DNA from: Massiliimalia timonensis
GTDB lineage: Bacteria; Bacillota; Clostridia; Oscillospirales; Ruminococcaceae
Assembly: GCF_900186585.1 (NCBI RefSeq)
Contig: NZ_FYDD01000004.1
Location: 496,001-560,000 of the forward strand
Direction: 5' to 3'
DNA: 64,000 nt
The position numbers and the translations under genes are program-made. Every line of letters begins with the position of its first letter. Within the stretch, counting starts at the first letter, position 1. This document shows, in pieces, positions 26,837 through 34,980 of the stretch. The notes beneath the pieces were generated by a model that saw only the letters and a program-made list of their open reading frames with translations, was not told where the DNA came from and did no database searches.

Positions 26837-27853
26837 TTAGTATCTGGTTTTTGTAGTTTTTCGATAAATCAGTTTGGGCTCTAGACGGATGTTCTTTTCT
26901 TTTAACACTATATTACTGATCAACTCTAACAGCATGGCGACAGATCTTCTTGCCAGTTCAGCGATCGGCTGTTCAATGGTGGTGAGCGGAGGATCCAGTA
27001 AGGCGCCAAATTCGATGTTGTCAAAACCGATCACTTCGACCTCTTCCGGGATCCTGATCCCCAGCTCTTTCAAAGCCTGAACCTCTCCAAGCGCGATTAC
27101 GTCGCTGCTTGCAAGTACGGCAGTAAAGGGGATCTGGTCCTGATGCATCTGCATCACACAGTTATAGCCAGATTGGATGCTGTGCTTGCCAATGCACATT
27201 AGCTGGGGCAGCGCTTCGATTTTGTGTGCCTGTAAAGCGTAATGGTATCCTTCGATTCGCTCTTTGGATGTTGCGGCGCCGACTGGGCCTGATAAAAATG
27301 CGATTTTGTGATTGCCGCTTTGGATCAGTTGTTCAGTAGCAAGGAAAAAAGCATATTCATTATCCACATAAACGCCGCCGCTCAACTCACTTTGGGTTTG
27401 GATCTTCCGGTCTACCATTACACAGGGAATGCCGTATTTTTGAAACCGTAGATGTCCCTCTATTTGTTCCGAGACGGCCGAAGCCAGGATCACGCCGTCT
27501 ACATGCTTCGTGATCATCACTGCAATGCAGCGTTCCTCCTTTTCAGGAAGATTGTCCGTGGTACAGACCAGTACGGTATATTTTTTTTCAAAGGCATAGC
27601 TTTCGATCTGCTGGACCAGTGTTGCGAAAAATTGATTGGAAATATCCGGTACGATCACGCCCAGTGTTTTTGTTTTGGAAATCGAAATCCCGCGTGCCAG
27701 CAGATTAGGACGATATTCCAACTCGTCGATCACAGCTTGGACACGCCGCCGCGTTTCTTCGCCAACTCCGCTGGTACTGTGATTTAACACCCGCGAAACC
27801 GTTGCTTTCGATACATTAGCCATTCTGGCGATATCATCCAATGTTACCTTCAT
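26837..27853 (-). CDS. LacI family transcriptional regulator (regulator 1)
   Basis: A 338-residue LacI/GalR repressor. The N-terminal helix-turn-helix is VTLDDIARMANVSKATVSRV, with hinge helix NLLARGISI, followed by a periplasmic-binding-protein-like effector domain (TKTLGVIVPDISNQFF through TTIEQPIAELARRSVAMLL). Effector likely is the sugar handled by the adjacent genes. The gene's own promoter at 27983-28011 carries two operator motifs, so autoregulation is likely. First gene of the leftward operon with rbsD and the isomerase. Confidence 0.92.
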   Translation of the reverse strand: MKVTLDDIARMANVSKATVSRVLNHSTSGVGEETRRRVQAVIDELEYRPNLLARGISISKTKTLGVIVPDISNQFFATLVQQIESYAFEKKYTVLVCTTDNLPEKEERCIAVMITKHVDGVILASAVSEQIEGHLRFQKYGIPCVMVDRKIQTQSELSGGVYVDNEYAFFLATEQLIQSGNHKIAFLSGPVGAATSKERIEGYHYALQAHKIEALPQLMCIGKHSIQSGYNCVMQMHQDQIPFTAVLASSDVIALGEVQALKELGIRIPEEVEVIGFDNIEFGALLDPPLTTIEQPIAELARRSVAMLLELISNIVLKEKNIRLEPKLIYRKTTKTRY

Positions 27854-27945
27854 GATATTCGCCCCTTCCCATGGGTAGAATCTATTGATTGTGTTGTAAG
27901 AAGTTTTGTTAGGTTGTTGACAAGAATGTAAAGATTAGAGTAATT

Positions 27946-27965
27946 GATTAGCTAAATCGTTTTAC
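27946..27965 (-). promoter_or_regulatory. LacI-type operator, motif A (site 1)
   Basis: GATTAGCTAAATCGTTTTAC is repeated exactly, in reverse complement, at 31394-31413. Its core TAAATCGTTTTA (27953-27964) is an imperfect palindrome with a central CG, the hallmark of LacI-family operators. It lies about 10-30 bases downstream of the predicted start of the leftward transcript. Confidence 0.8.
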
Positions 27966-27982
27966 CTATTTGGGATACAGCT

Positions 27983-28011
27983 ATTATAAATAAGAAACTT
28001 CGTTTCGTAAA
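27983..28011 (-). promoter_or_regulatory. Promoter of lacI1-rbsD-isomerase, with motif B
   Basis: On the minus strand TTTACG (28011-28006) and TATAAT (27988-27983) are 17 bases apart. The 18-base motif B at 27994-28011 covers the -35 box and most of the spacer and contains the palindrome GAAAC-N3-GTTTC. Seventeen of its 18 bases recur at 31349-31366. Confidence 0.8.
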
Positions 28012-28096
28012 CCGGAATTCTCTTTAAATTATAAAGGTCAAATTTATTGAGGTTTTACAATCTTTTTTAAAATGAAAGTTATTTTTTAAAAAGCGA

Positions 28097-28125
28097 TTGA
28101 CAAGGCGTATCCCCTGCACTATTTT
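28097..28125 (+). promoter_or_regulatory. Candidate promoter of the second LacI operon
   Basis: TTGACA (28097-28102) is followed after 17 bases by TATTTT (28120-28125). The -35 is perfect and the -10 weak. Neither motif A nor motif B is present. Confidence 0.45.
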
Positions 28126-28232
28126 AAAAATATGCTTTCCCAGACAGGTGTAATGTTTTGGCAGCTGTTTTTGGGAAAATAATTTAGCAGGGGGGGTACT
28201 CCTCTGCATGATCACAGGAAAGGAACGCGGGC

Positions 28233-29270
28233 ATGCGTGTAACCATTAAGGACATAGCACGAAAAACCGGACTGTCAGTATCCACAGTGTCGCTAGTGCT
28301 GAATAATAAGCCGCACCGCATTTCAGACCAGACCAGGCAGAAAATTTTGGATACCGCGCGGGAGATGAACTACCATCCCAATCAACTGGCTGTAGGTCTG
28401 ATCAAAAAAAAGACCAACACCATTGGCCTGATCATTCCGGATATTACAAACGGATTTTTTGCGGAGATCTCTAAAGGGGCGGAGGTAGCCTGTCAAAAAC
28501 AGGGGTACAGCATGATACTGTGCAATTCCAATGATAACCCCAAAAAAGATATTGACTATACGAATGTTCTGCTGGAACGCGGGGTAGATGGCATTATCTT
28601 TGCTATGGCAGTGAACTCCACGCACAATAAAGCGGCAGAATGCTATGAACTGCTGCGCCATTTTGACAAGCCGGTGGTATTGGTAGACCGGATCGTAAAG
28701 GAACTTCCCCTGCTGTCTGTTTCCAGTGATAATGAACAGGGCGGGTATTTGGCTGCCAAGCACTTGCTAAAGCTGGGACATAGGAGGATCGGCTGCATTA
28801 CCGGCCCTATGGGGTCGCAGTCTTCTAAGCAAAGGTTGTTTGGATATATCCGTGCGATACAGGAATTTTCTGTGCCGTTCCGGTCCGAACTGGTCGCGGA
28901 AGGCGACTATCATGCCGATTCGGGGTACCGGCTGTCACAGCATTTGCTGGAGGAAGGGGCGACGGCGATCCTGGCCTGCAATGATATGATGTCTTACGGG
29001 GTATACCGTGCTGCGCGCCAGCAAAATTTAAAAATACCGGAAGACCTGTCCGTTGTTGGCTTTGACGACGTTACCTTCTCTGAAATGCTGGAGGTCCCTC
29101 TGACCACTGTTGCACAGCCGGCATACCAGATGGGGAGCGAGGCTGTAAATACTTTGCTGGGGGTGATCTCCGGTGAAGAGGCAGAAAAGGAAAGCCTGGT
29201 ATTTCAACCGGAACTGATGATCCGGAAAAGTTCGGCGCCACCCAAAAAGACGATAGAGGAGGAAGCTTAA
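28233..29270 (+). CDS. LacI family transcriptional regulator (regulator 2)
   Basis: A 345-residue LacI/GalR regulator with helix-turn-helix VTIKDIARKTGLSVSTVSLV and a ligand-binding domain (TNTIGLIIPDITNGFF to TTVAQPAYQMGSEAVNTLL). Its recognition helix differs from regulator 1 (SVSTVSLV against SKATVSRV), so the two should prefer different operators. It is the first gene of a rightward operon and its stop codon is adjacent to the ribokinase start, whose GAGGAGG site is inside this gene. Confidence 0.92.
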   Translation: MRVTIKDIARKTGLSVSTVSLVLNNKPHRISDQTRQKILDTAREMNYHPNQLAVGLIKKKTNTIGLIIPDITNGFFAEISKGAEVACQKQGYSMILCNSNDNPKKDIDYTNVLLERGVDGIIFAMAVNSTHNKAAECYELLRHFDKPVVLVDRIVKELPLLSVSSDNEQGGYLAAKHLLKLGHRRIGCITGPMGSQSSKQRLFGYIRAIQEFSVPFRSELVAEGDYHADSGYRLSQHLLEEGATAILACNDMMSYGVYRAARQQNLKIPEDLSVVGFDDVTFSEMLEVPLTTVAQPAYQMGSEAVNTLLGVISGEEAEKESLVFQPELMIRKSSAPPKKTIEEEA

Positions 29271-30182
29271 ATGCCCAAAATACTTGTTTTTGGCTCTTTG
29301 AATATTGACGACGTATACACGGTAGAACATTTTGTAAGACCAGGGGAAACCATTCATCCGCTGCAATACCAATCCTTTCCGGGAGGCAAGGGATTAAACC
29401 AGTGTGTGGCGTTTGTCCGCGCAGGGGCACAAACCTATTTGGCCGGAAAAATCGGGGAGGACGGACATCTGCTGACCCGTTTTTTGCAGGAAGCCGGGGT
29501 GGACAGCCAGTATGTACTGCCATCGGAATGCCGGACCGGGCGGGCTACGATCCAGGTAGACGCCCAGGGACAGAACAGCATCATCCTGTACCAGGGGGCC
29601 AATGCGGACATTTCGGAAGAGGACATCAATGAGATCCTCTCTACATTTGAGGCGGGAGATATTCTAGTGACGCAGAATGAAACGAACGCCACGGCTATGT
29701 TGATTGAAAAGGCTTTTCAGGCAGGGCTTCAGGTCGCGTTTAACCCTTCCCCGATCGACGCATCTATCCAATCCTGCGACCTGTCAAAGGTGACATGGCT
29801 GTTTATCAATGAAATCGAAGGGGAAGAGCTGACAGGACAAAGCGAACCGGAGCAAATTTCGGCTGAATTGCTGCGCCGGTACCCTGATTTGAAGATCATC
29901 TTAACTTTGGGGAAACAGGGCGTGCGCTATCAGGAGCAGGGGCTTGTGGCAGAGCATGGGATATATCCGGTGCCTGTTGTGGACACAACAGCGGCGGGGG
30001 ATACCTTTACCGGATTTTTCTTGGGCAGCATAGCCCGCGGAGAAACGCCGCAGTCTGCCTTGCAGCTGGCTTCGGCTGCTTCCTCCATCGCGGTATCGGC
30101 AAAAGGGGCGGCGATTTCTATCCCCGCTTTAGAAGAAGTGATCCAATTTATTAAATTACATAAACAGGAGGAATCATTATGA
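29271..30182 (+). CDS. rbsK: Ribokinase-like PfkB family sugar kinase
   Basis: A 303-residue PfkB kinase that should phosphorylate a furanose such as D-ribose with ATP. The substrate motif PGGKGLNQ is at 37-44, and VVDTTAAGDTFTGFF carries the catalytic Asp244. Ribokinases usually have TTGAGD; here the anion-hole glycine is Ala (TTAAGD), common in some homologues. The presence of RbsD 2.5 kb away on the other strand supports ribokinase, but another aldose is possible. Its stop overlaps the ATG of the dehydrogenase by ATGA. Confidence 0.85.
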   Translation: MPKILVFGSLNIDDVYTVEHFVRPGETIHPLQYQSFPGGKGLNQCVAFVRAGAQTYLAGKIGEDGHLLTRFLQEAGVDSQYVLPSECRTGRATIQVDAQGQNSIILYQGANADISEEDINEILSTFEAGDILVTQNETNATAMLIEKAFQAGLQVAFNPSPIDASIQSCDLSKVTWLFINEIEGEELTGQSEPEQISAELLRRYPDLKIILTLGKQGVRYQEQGLVAEHGIYPVPVVDTTAAGDTFTGFFLGSIARGETPQSALQLASAASSIAVSAKGAAISIPALEEVIQFIKLHKQEESL

Positions 30183-31141
30183 AATCAGAAGGAATTTGGG
30201 TCGTAGAACCAAACAAGATCGAGATCCGGACCATTGACGTTCCAGACCCGGAGTACAATCAAGTTCAAATCGAAACCAAGGCATGCGGCGTCTGCGCGTG
30301 GGATTCATACCTTTATCAGGGAATCAGCGCGCCGGGACCGATCCCGTACATGATCGGCCATGAGGCGGCAGGCGTTGTGGTAAAGGCCGGGGCTGGCGTT
30401 AAAAACGTGAAGCCGGGCGACAAGGTATTCTGCGCAAGCGGCAGCAACGACATGATGAACCAGTATTTTAATGTGGACAGCGACTGTGTGGCAAAAATCC
30501 CGGATGATACTACCGATTATGTTTCGTGGGTCGCGGAACCCACTGTGTGCGTTGTCAATTTGCTGGCGATCACCAATATCCAGCCCGGTGATAAAGTGGC
30601 ATTAGTAGGCGCCGGGTACATGGGTCTTTTGACCCTGATGGGCCTTCAGGCTTATCCAATGGGCGAGATCACCGTCTTTGAAAAGCGGGCAGACCGTTTG
30701 GCTATGGCGAAAGAATACAACCCGACCTATTGCTTTGACCCGGATTCGGAAGAAGGAAAAGCACATATCGAGAAACTGGTAGCCGAAGGCGGCGTAGATG
30801 TTGTGATTGATTTTGGGGCAACAGATTCCGCTTATGCGCTGGCAGACAAACTGATTTTGCATGATGCGGGAAAATTTGTGCTGGGTTCCTGGCACCGTCA
30901 TGAAGAAACCTTTGACGGTACCCATTGGCATTTGAGCGGGGTCACTGTTTACAATCTTTCCCCGAACTCCAACGCGCATTTCCGCGAAATGATCCCGCGC
31001 ACCTGCGAACTGATCAAACGCGGGGTATATCAGCCCGGAAAACTGGTCACCCATGTAGCGGATTATCACGATGCTGAACCGGTATTCCTGAAATCCATCA
31101 GCAAAGAGGATGGATATATGAAAGGCGTTATCACCTTTTAA
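30179..31141 (+). CDS. Zinc-type MDR alcohol/polyol dehydrogenase
   Basis: A 320-residue medium-chain dehydrogenase/reductase. Cys39 in KACGVCAWDSY and His61-Glu62 in GHEAAGVV fit catalytic zinc ligands, and the Rossmann motif VALVGAGYMGL is near residue 140. The structural-zinc loop with four cysteines is missing, giving a compact protein. Such enzymes oxidise sugar alcohols, L-threonine or similar. ATGA overlap with the kinase gene indicates translational coupling. It ends the regulator 2 operon; a terminator follows. Confidence 0.85.
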   Translation: MKSEGIWVVEPNKIEIRTIDVPDPEYNQVQIETKACGVCAWDSYLYQGISAPGPIPYMIGHEAAGVVVKAGAGVKNVKPGDKVFCASGSNDMMNQYFNVDSDCVAKIPDDTTDYVSWVAEPTVCVVNLLAITNIQPGDKVALVGAGYMGLLTLMGLQAYPMGEITVFEKRADRLAMAKEYNPTYCFDPDSEEGKAHIEKLVAEGGVDVVIDFGATDSAYALADKLILHDAGKFVLGSWHRHEETFDGTHWHLSGVTVYNLSPNSNAHFREMIPRTCELIKRGVYQPGKLVTHVADYHDAEPVFLKSISKEDGYMKGVITF

Positions 31142-31172
31142 ATAAATTTGGTAAAAAATCTTCTCCTTTATG

Positions 31173-31211
31173 AAAAGGTATGGCGGATAAAATATCCGCT
31201 ATACCTTTTTT
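31173..31211 (+). terminator. Terminator of the rbsK-dehydrogenase operon
   Basis: A 17-bp stem with one mismatch (31173-31189 with 31193-31209) is followed by T-runs. Confidence 0.85.
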
Positions 31212-31348
31212 GTTTTTTTGCGCAAAAGGAACAAAAACATGAAACTTTTTTGAAGAAACGCATTTTTTAATCGAAAAACACTATAATTTATCTTGAATAT
31301 TGTATATTTTGCACAACCAAAAACGGAAATTGTTACCAGTTTTTTAAC

Positions 31349-31377
31349 TTTACGAAACAAAGTTTCCTCATTATAAT
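31349..31377 (+). promoter_or_regulatory. Promoter of the ABC transporter operon, with motif B
   Basis: TTTACG (31349-31354) and TATAAT (31372-31377) are 17 bases apart. Motif B (31349-31366) covers the -35 and spacer, with the palindrome GAAAC-N3-GTTTC. The layout matches that at 27983-28011 on the other strand. Confidence 0.82.
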
Positions 31378-31393
31378 GACTACATTGATTCGA

Positions 31394-31413
31394 GTAAAAC
31401 GATTTAGCTAATC
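31394..31413 (+). promoter_or_regulatory. LacI-type operator, motif A (site 2)
   Basis: GTAAAACGATTTAGCTAATC is the exact reverse complement of the 20 bases at 27946-27965. It lies just downstream of the predicted transcription start, where a bound repressor would block initiation. Confidence 0.8.
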
Positions 31414-31549
31414 GCGAAAAGCCCTTTATCACATGTGTTTGGAAGCAGGATTTGGCGATCAGGTTTGTTGCTATCGTGCAAATTTCAGCAGCAAATCTTG
31501 CCGAATCTTGTGGAAATTTGGAATCTATTATATTAGGAGGTATATCAGT

Positions 31550-32905
31550 ATGAAAAAAATTTTAGCAGGTTCCTTGACAGCTGTTTTATTGGTTGGGCTA
31601 TTGGCCGGTTGCGGCAAAACAGACAATGAAACAAGCGGTAACGCCAATACTGGAGATGCTGGGAAAGCGACTACCATTACCCACTGGGAAATGGTGAACG
31701 GGCCGGCAGATACCTATGAGGCGGCGGCTAAAAAGATCGTTGAAAATTTCAACTCCAGCAATGACCAAAACATTACCGTTGAGCTACAGATGACGCCTTG
31801 GGATAACTTTTATCAGACATTCCTGACGGCAATTACTTCCGGCGCAGCACCGGACACCAGCACAGGCGCTTCTACCCAGCCATTGCAGTATGCGCTGATG
31901 GGAGAGATTTTGGACTTGCAGCCGATCGTTGACCAGTGGAACGAAGAAGGCAATGATATTGTCAACCAGTTCCCGGAAGGCAGCCTTGACATGCTGACCT
32001 ATGACGGGGAATTGACCGGCCTGCCATGGGCACTTGACCCGCGCGGCCTCACATACCGTACCGATTACTTTGAACAGGCTGGTATTACAGAACTGCCTAC
32101 GACCTGGGAAGAGTTTTTAGATGTCTGCAAAAAGCTGAAAGAATGGAACCCGGATATTGTTCCGTTTGTATTTGGCGGCGCTGACCAGATGAGCACCCAG
32201 ACCATGATGATGTTCCTGATGCAGAACGGCACCGGGTTCACCAACGAGAATGTTGAAGCGGACTTTACCAGTAAAAATGTAACAGAAGCCTTGGAATTCC
32301 TTCACGAGTTAGCTTCCAACGGATATATTTCTGAAGGGACCGCCAGCTATAAATCGGCGGACGCAGAGAAAATGTACTGTTCTGGAACAGCGGCGATCTG
32401 GTTCAACGGAATGCCGACTGCGACCATCGATTATGAAGACGTTGCCGCAAACTCCTCTGTGCTTCCGGCAATGGCGGGACCAAGCGGCGGCGACGCACGT
32501 TACTACACATGGATCAACTCCATTATGGCTTACACGCAAAGCGATGCCCCTGATGCGTGCCGTGCATTCATCAAATACTGGATCGAAAACGAACTGACCC
32601 TGTTCACAGAAGGCGGATGCAGCCAGCTTCCGGCACGCGCCGACCTGCAGACGGACAAATTCTTCTCTGATACATGGTACACCAAAGAATTCTCGGAAAA
32701 AGTAGTTCCTGTCGCAGTTCCTCAGAGCTGGCCGGCTCCGGCGCTGTTCCCGGCGTTCTCTCAGATCGAGGGCGAAGATTATCCGGGTAAAGCGCTGCAG
32801 GCTGTTATTACCGGCGATACTGATTACGAAAAAATCCAGAAAGAAACCAATGACCTGATTGCGACCGCGATCGAAGATTACGGCGCGGATTACGATGAAG
32901 AATAA
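31550..32905 (+). CDS. Sugar ABC transporter substrate-binding lipoprotein (CUT1)
   Basis: A 451-residue extracytoplasmic solute-binding protein, family 1 (MalE/UgpB-like). The lipoprotein signal MKKILAGSLTAVLLVGLLAGC places the lipidated cysteine at Cys21; TITHWEMVNGPADTYEAAAK begins the binding fold. ATG at 31550 has AGGAGG upstream; a longer in-frame extension to 31433 would bury the signal peptide and is rejected. CUT1 proteins usually bind oligosaccharides or glycosides rather than free ribose. First gene of a three-gene transporter operon that lacks an ATPase. Confidence 0.92.
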   Translation: MKKILAGSLTAVLLVGLLAGCGKTDNETSGNANTGDAGKATTITHWEMVNGPADTYEAAAKKIVENFNSSNDQNITVELQMTPWDNFYQTFLTAITSGAAPDTSTGASTQPLQYALMGEILDLQPIVDQWNEEGNDIVNQFPEGSLDMLTYDGELTGLPWALDPRGLTYRTDYFEQAGITELPTTWEEFLDVCKKLKEWNPDIVPFVFGGADQMSTQTMMMFLMQNGTGFTNENVEADFTSKNVTEALEFLHELASNGYISEGTASYKSADAEKMYCSGTAAIWFNGMPTATIDYEDVAANSSVLPAMAGPSGGDARYYTWINSIMAYTQSDAPDACRAFIKYWIENELTLFTEGGCSQLPARADLQTDKFFSDTWYTKEFSEKVVPVAVPQSWPAPALFPAFSQIEGEDYPGKALQAVITGDTDYEKIQKETNDLIATAIEDYGADYDEE

Positions 32906-32946
32906 GACCTGATTTTGGACACTGCAATCATCATAGTTAGGTAGCT

Positions 32947-32979
32947 GTTCCCCTGTCTGGGGACTTCAGGCAGGGGAAC
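32947..32979 (+). terminator. Intercistronic stem-loop after the binding-protein gene
   Basis: A 13-bp stem with one wobble pair (32947-32959 with 32967-32979) is followed by ATTTTTATT. Such hairpins commonly reduce downstream expression or protect the 3-prime end so that the binding protein is made in excess of the permeases. Confidence 0.7.
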
Positions 32980-33040
32980 AAACATTTTTATTAGGAAATG
33001 GGATAGCTGCTAAGGCTAAGTCATAGAGGTGGTAACTGTA

Positions 33041-33952
33041 ATGAGTAAAAATAAATCCCACAAAACAACTGCTCTGAAAAATAAACGTTTAGGATACATA
33101 TTGCTGATTCCCGCCAGCGTTTTAATAGCTTTGGTCAGCCTGTACCCGTTAATAAACGGTATCATTTTAGGCTTTCAGGACTATAACCTGCTAAGACCTA
33201 AAAAGCGGGCCTTTGCAGGGCTTGATAATTTTATCGAGATCTTAACAAAAGACTCTGAATTTTATAGTACGCTGGCATTTTCATTTATTTACACGATCTT
33301 TGTTGTGATCGTAGCCTATATCTTAGGGCTATGTTTTGCAATGCTTTTAAACCGGGACATTAAAGGGCGCGGTATTTTCCGGATGCTGATCTTGATTCCG
33401 TGGGTCATCCCGTCAGTTGTAGCGACCACTAACTGGCTGTGGCTGTTAAACGACCAGCTTGGCTTTGTGAATCGAACGCTACAAAACCTGCATATCATCA
33501 AAGAACCGATCCTGTTTTTGGCAGATGCAGATCTGGCAAAGATCACAGTCATTTTTACTGGGGCATGGAAATCCTTCCCGTTTATGATGATCGTTTTGCT
33601 GGCTGGGCTTCAGGGGATCTCGGCTGATCTGTATGAATCTGCTTCCATTGACGGGGCTGGATTCTTCAAAAAATTCTGGTACATCACACTGCCTTCTCTA
33701 AAATCGGTCAGTATGATCTCCACGATTTTAATGTTCCTGTGGACCTTCAATAACTTTGAAAATATCTATCTGCTGACACGCGGCGGCCCGATGAATTTCA
33801 CCTATACACTGCCGATCCTCTCTTACTATACGGCGTTTATCCGCAGTAATATCGGTTATGCTTCGGCGATCGCCACGATCATGCTGGTAGTTTTGTTGGT
33901 TGTTGCAATGCTGTATATGAAAGTATTGAGCAACCGGGATAAATATGAATAA
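33041..33952 (+). CDS. Sugar ABC transporter permease (MalF/UgpA type)
   Basis: A 303-residue CUT1 permease with six membrane segments. The EAA loop YESASIDGAGFFKKFW contacts the ATPase. ATG at 33041 has GAGGTGG eight bases upstream; a GTG at 33029 overlaps that site. It lies after the hairpin downstream of the lipoprotein gene and 17 bases before the second permease gene. Confidence 0.9.
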   Translation: MSKNKSHKTTALKNKRLGYILLIPASVLIALVSLYPLINGIILGFQDYNLLRPKKRAFAGLDNFIEILTKDSEFYSTLAFSFIYTIFVVIVAYILGLCFAMLLNRDIKGRGIFRMLILIPWVIPSVVATTNWLWLLNDQLGFVNRTLQNLHIIKEPILFLADADLAKITVIFTGAWKSFPFMMIVLLAGLQGISADLYESASIDGAGFFKKFWYITLPSLKSVSMISTILMFLWTFNNFENIYLLTRGGPMNFTYTLPILSYYTAFIRSNIGYASAIATIMLVVLLVVAMLYMKVLSNRDKYE

Positions 33953-33969
33953 GGAATGGAGGGGGATTT

Positions 33970-34824
33970 ATGAGTAAAAAATTTCGGCAGAAAGTAAACA
34001 AAAAGAAAGTTACCCTTGATGTGCTGACTTATGCCGCTTTGATCATCATCGTGTTTTTAGTGAACCTTCCATTTATCTCAATGCTAGGTACTGCTTTCAA
34101 GGGGAAATCGGAGGCGCTAAGTTCTACCGCGCTGTTCCCGTCAGAATTAAAATTTGATTCCTTTATCCGGGTGCTTACCAAAACAAGTTTCCCGGTCAAT
34201 ATCTTAAACAGTGCGATCGTTTCTGTCACTGTCACAGTTTGCTGTATTGCACTGGCGGTATGCGCCGGGTATGCGATCTCCCGTTTCCGCGGGACGGTCT
34301 TTAACCTGTATGGGATCTTTGTCCTGCTGCTGCAGATGTTCCCGGCAATGCTGATGCTAATTCCGCTGTTTGTGATTTTTAATTCCCTGCATTTAGTGGA
34401 TACGATCTATTCTGTTATGATCGCTTACACTGCGATCAACCTGCCGTTCTCCATTTGGATGACGAAAGGCTTTTTCGACACGATCCCGTTTGACATCGAA
34501 GAAGCGGCCATGATGGACGGCTGCAACCAATTTACCGCCTTTTTAAGGGTCGTGCTTCCGATCTCTATGCCTGGGATCTCGACCGTTGGGATCTTTACCT
34601 TTATCAATGCATGGGGCGAATACACTTTGGCAAGCATCTTCTTGCGGACGGACGGCGTGCAGACCATGACGATCGGCCTGCAAAAGTTCGTAATGCAGTT
34701 TACCAGTGACTGGCCGGCGCTGATGGCGGCGTCCAGCGTTGCAACAGTGCCAACCTTGATTTTCCTGCTGATCGCGCAGAAATATCTGATCAAAGGAATG
34801 GCAGCCGGCGCTGTAAAGGGATAG
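33970..34824 (+). CDS. Sugar ABC transporter permease (MalG/UgpE type)
   Basis: A 284-residue CUT1 permease with six membrane segments and the EAA loop IEEAAMMDGCNQFTAFLRVV. It completes a heterodimeric permease with the preceding gene. No nucleotide-binding subunit follows; a multitasking MsmK/UgpC-like ATPase elsewhere in the genome is expected. A terminator hairpin follows within 30 bases. Confidence 0.9.
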   Translation: MSKKFRQKVNKKKVTLDVLTYAALIIIVFLVNLPFISMLGTAFKGKSEALSSTALFPSELKFDSFIRVLTKTSFPVNILNSAIVSVTVTVCCIALAVCAGYAISRFRGTVFNLYGIFVLLLQMFPAMLMLIPLFVIFNSLHLVDTIYSVMIAYTAINLPFSIWMTKGFFDTIPFDIEEAAMMDGCNQFTAFLRVVLPISMPGISTVGIFTFINAWGEYTLASIFLRTDGVQTMTIGLQKFVMQFTSDWPALMAASSVATVPTLIFLLIAQKYLIKGMAAGAVKG

Positions 34825-34852
34825 ACAATCCTAATAAGATAACCCAAAACAG

Positions 34853-34882
34853 AGGGCAGGGGGATTTTCCCCTGCCCTTATT
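34853..34882 (+). terminator. Terminator of the ABC transporter operon
   Basis: A 10-bp GC-rich stem (34853-34862 with 34869-34878) is followed by TTATTGTTT. Confidence 0.75.
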
Positions 34883-34901
34883 GTTTATGACAACGCCCGC
34901 C

Positions 34902-34930
34902 TTGCAATGGGGATAGGGCTATGCTATAAT
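34902..34930 (+). promoter_or_regulatory. Sigma-A promoter of glf
   Basis: TTGCAA (34902-34907) and TATAAT (34925-34930) are 17 bases apart, 50 bases before the glf ATG. Confidence 0.7.
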
Positions 34931-34980
34931 AATTGGAAAGCAATACCGGAATACTAAGATTAAAAACAAAGGAGAAGCGT

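Larger units (their letters stand above)
27854..28232. other. Divergent control region between two LacI genes
   Basis: This 379-base gene-free stretch holds the leftward promoter and two operator motifs (27946-28011), an AT-rich middle, and a weaker rightward promoter candidate (28097-28125) for regulator 2. No open frame with a supported start was seen. Confidence 0.7.
31142..31549. other. Control region of the ABC transporter operon
   Basis: This 408-base stretch holds the terminator of the dehydrogenase gene, the shared-type promoter with operator motifs B and A (31349-31413), and a leader of about 165 bases before the lipoprotein ATG. No gene was seen in it. Confidence 0.7.

Noticed and set aside
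31433-31549. A 39-codon N-terminal extension of the binding lipoprotein
   Set aside because: It would place the lipoprotein signal inside the protein, and the AGGAGG site is directly before the internal ATG at 31550.
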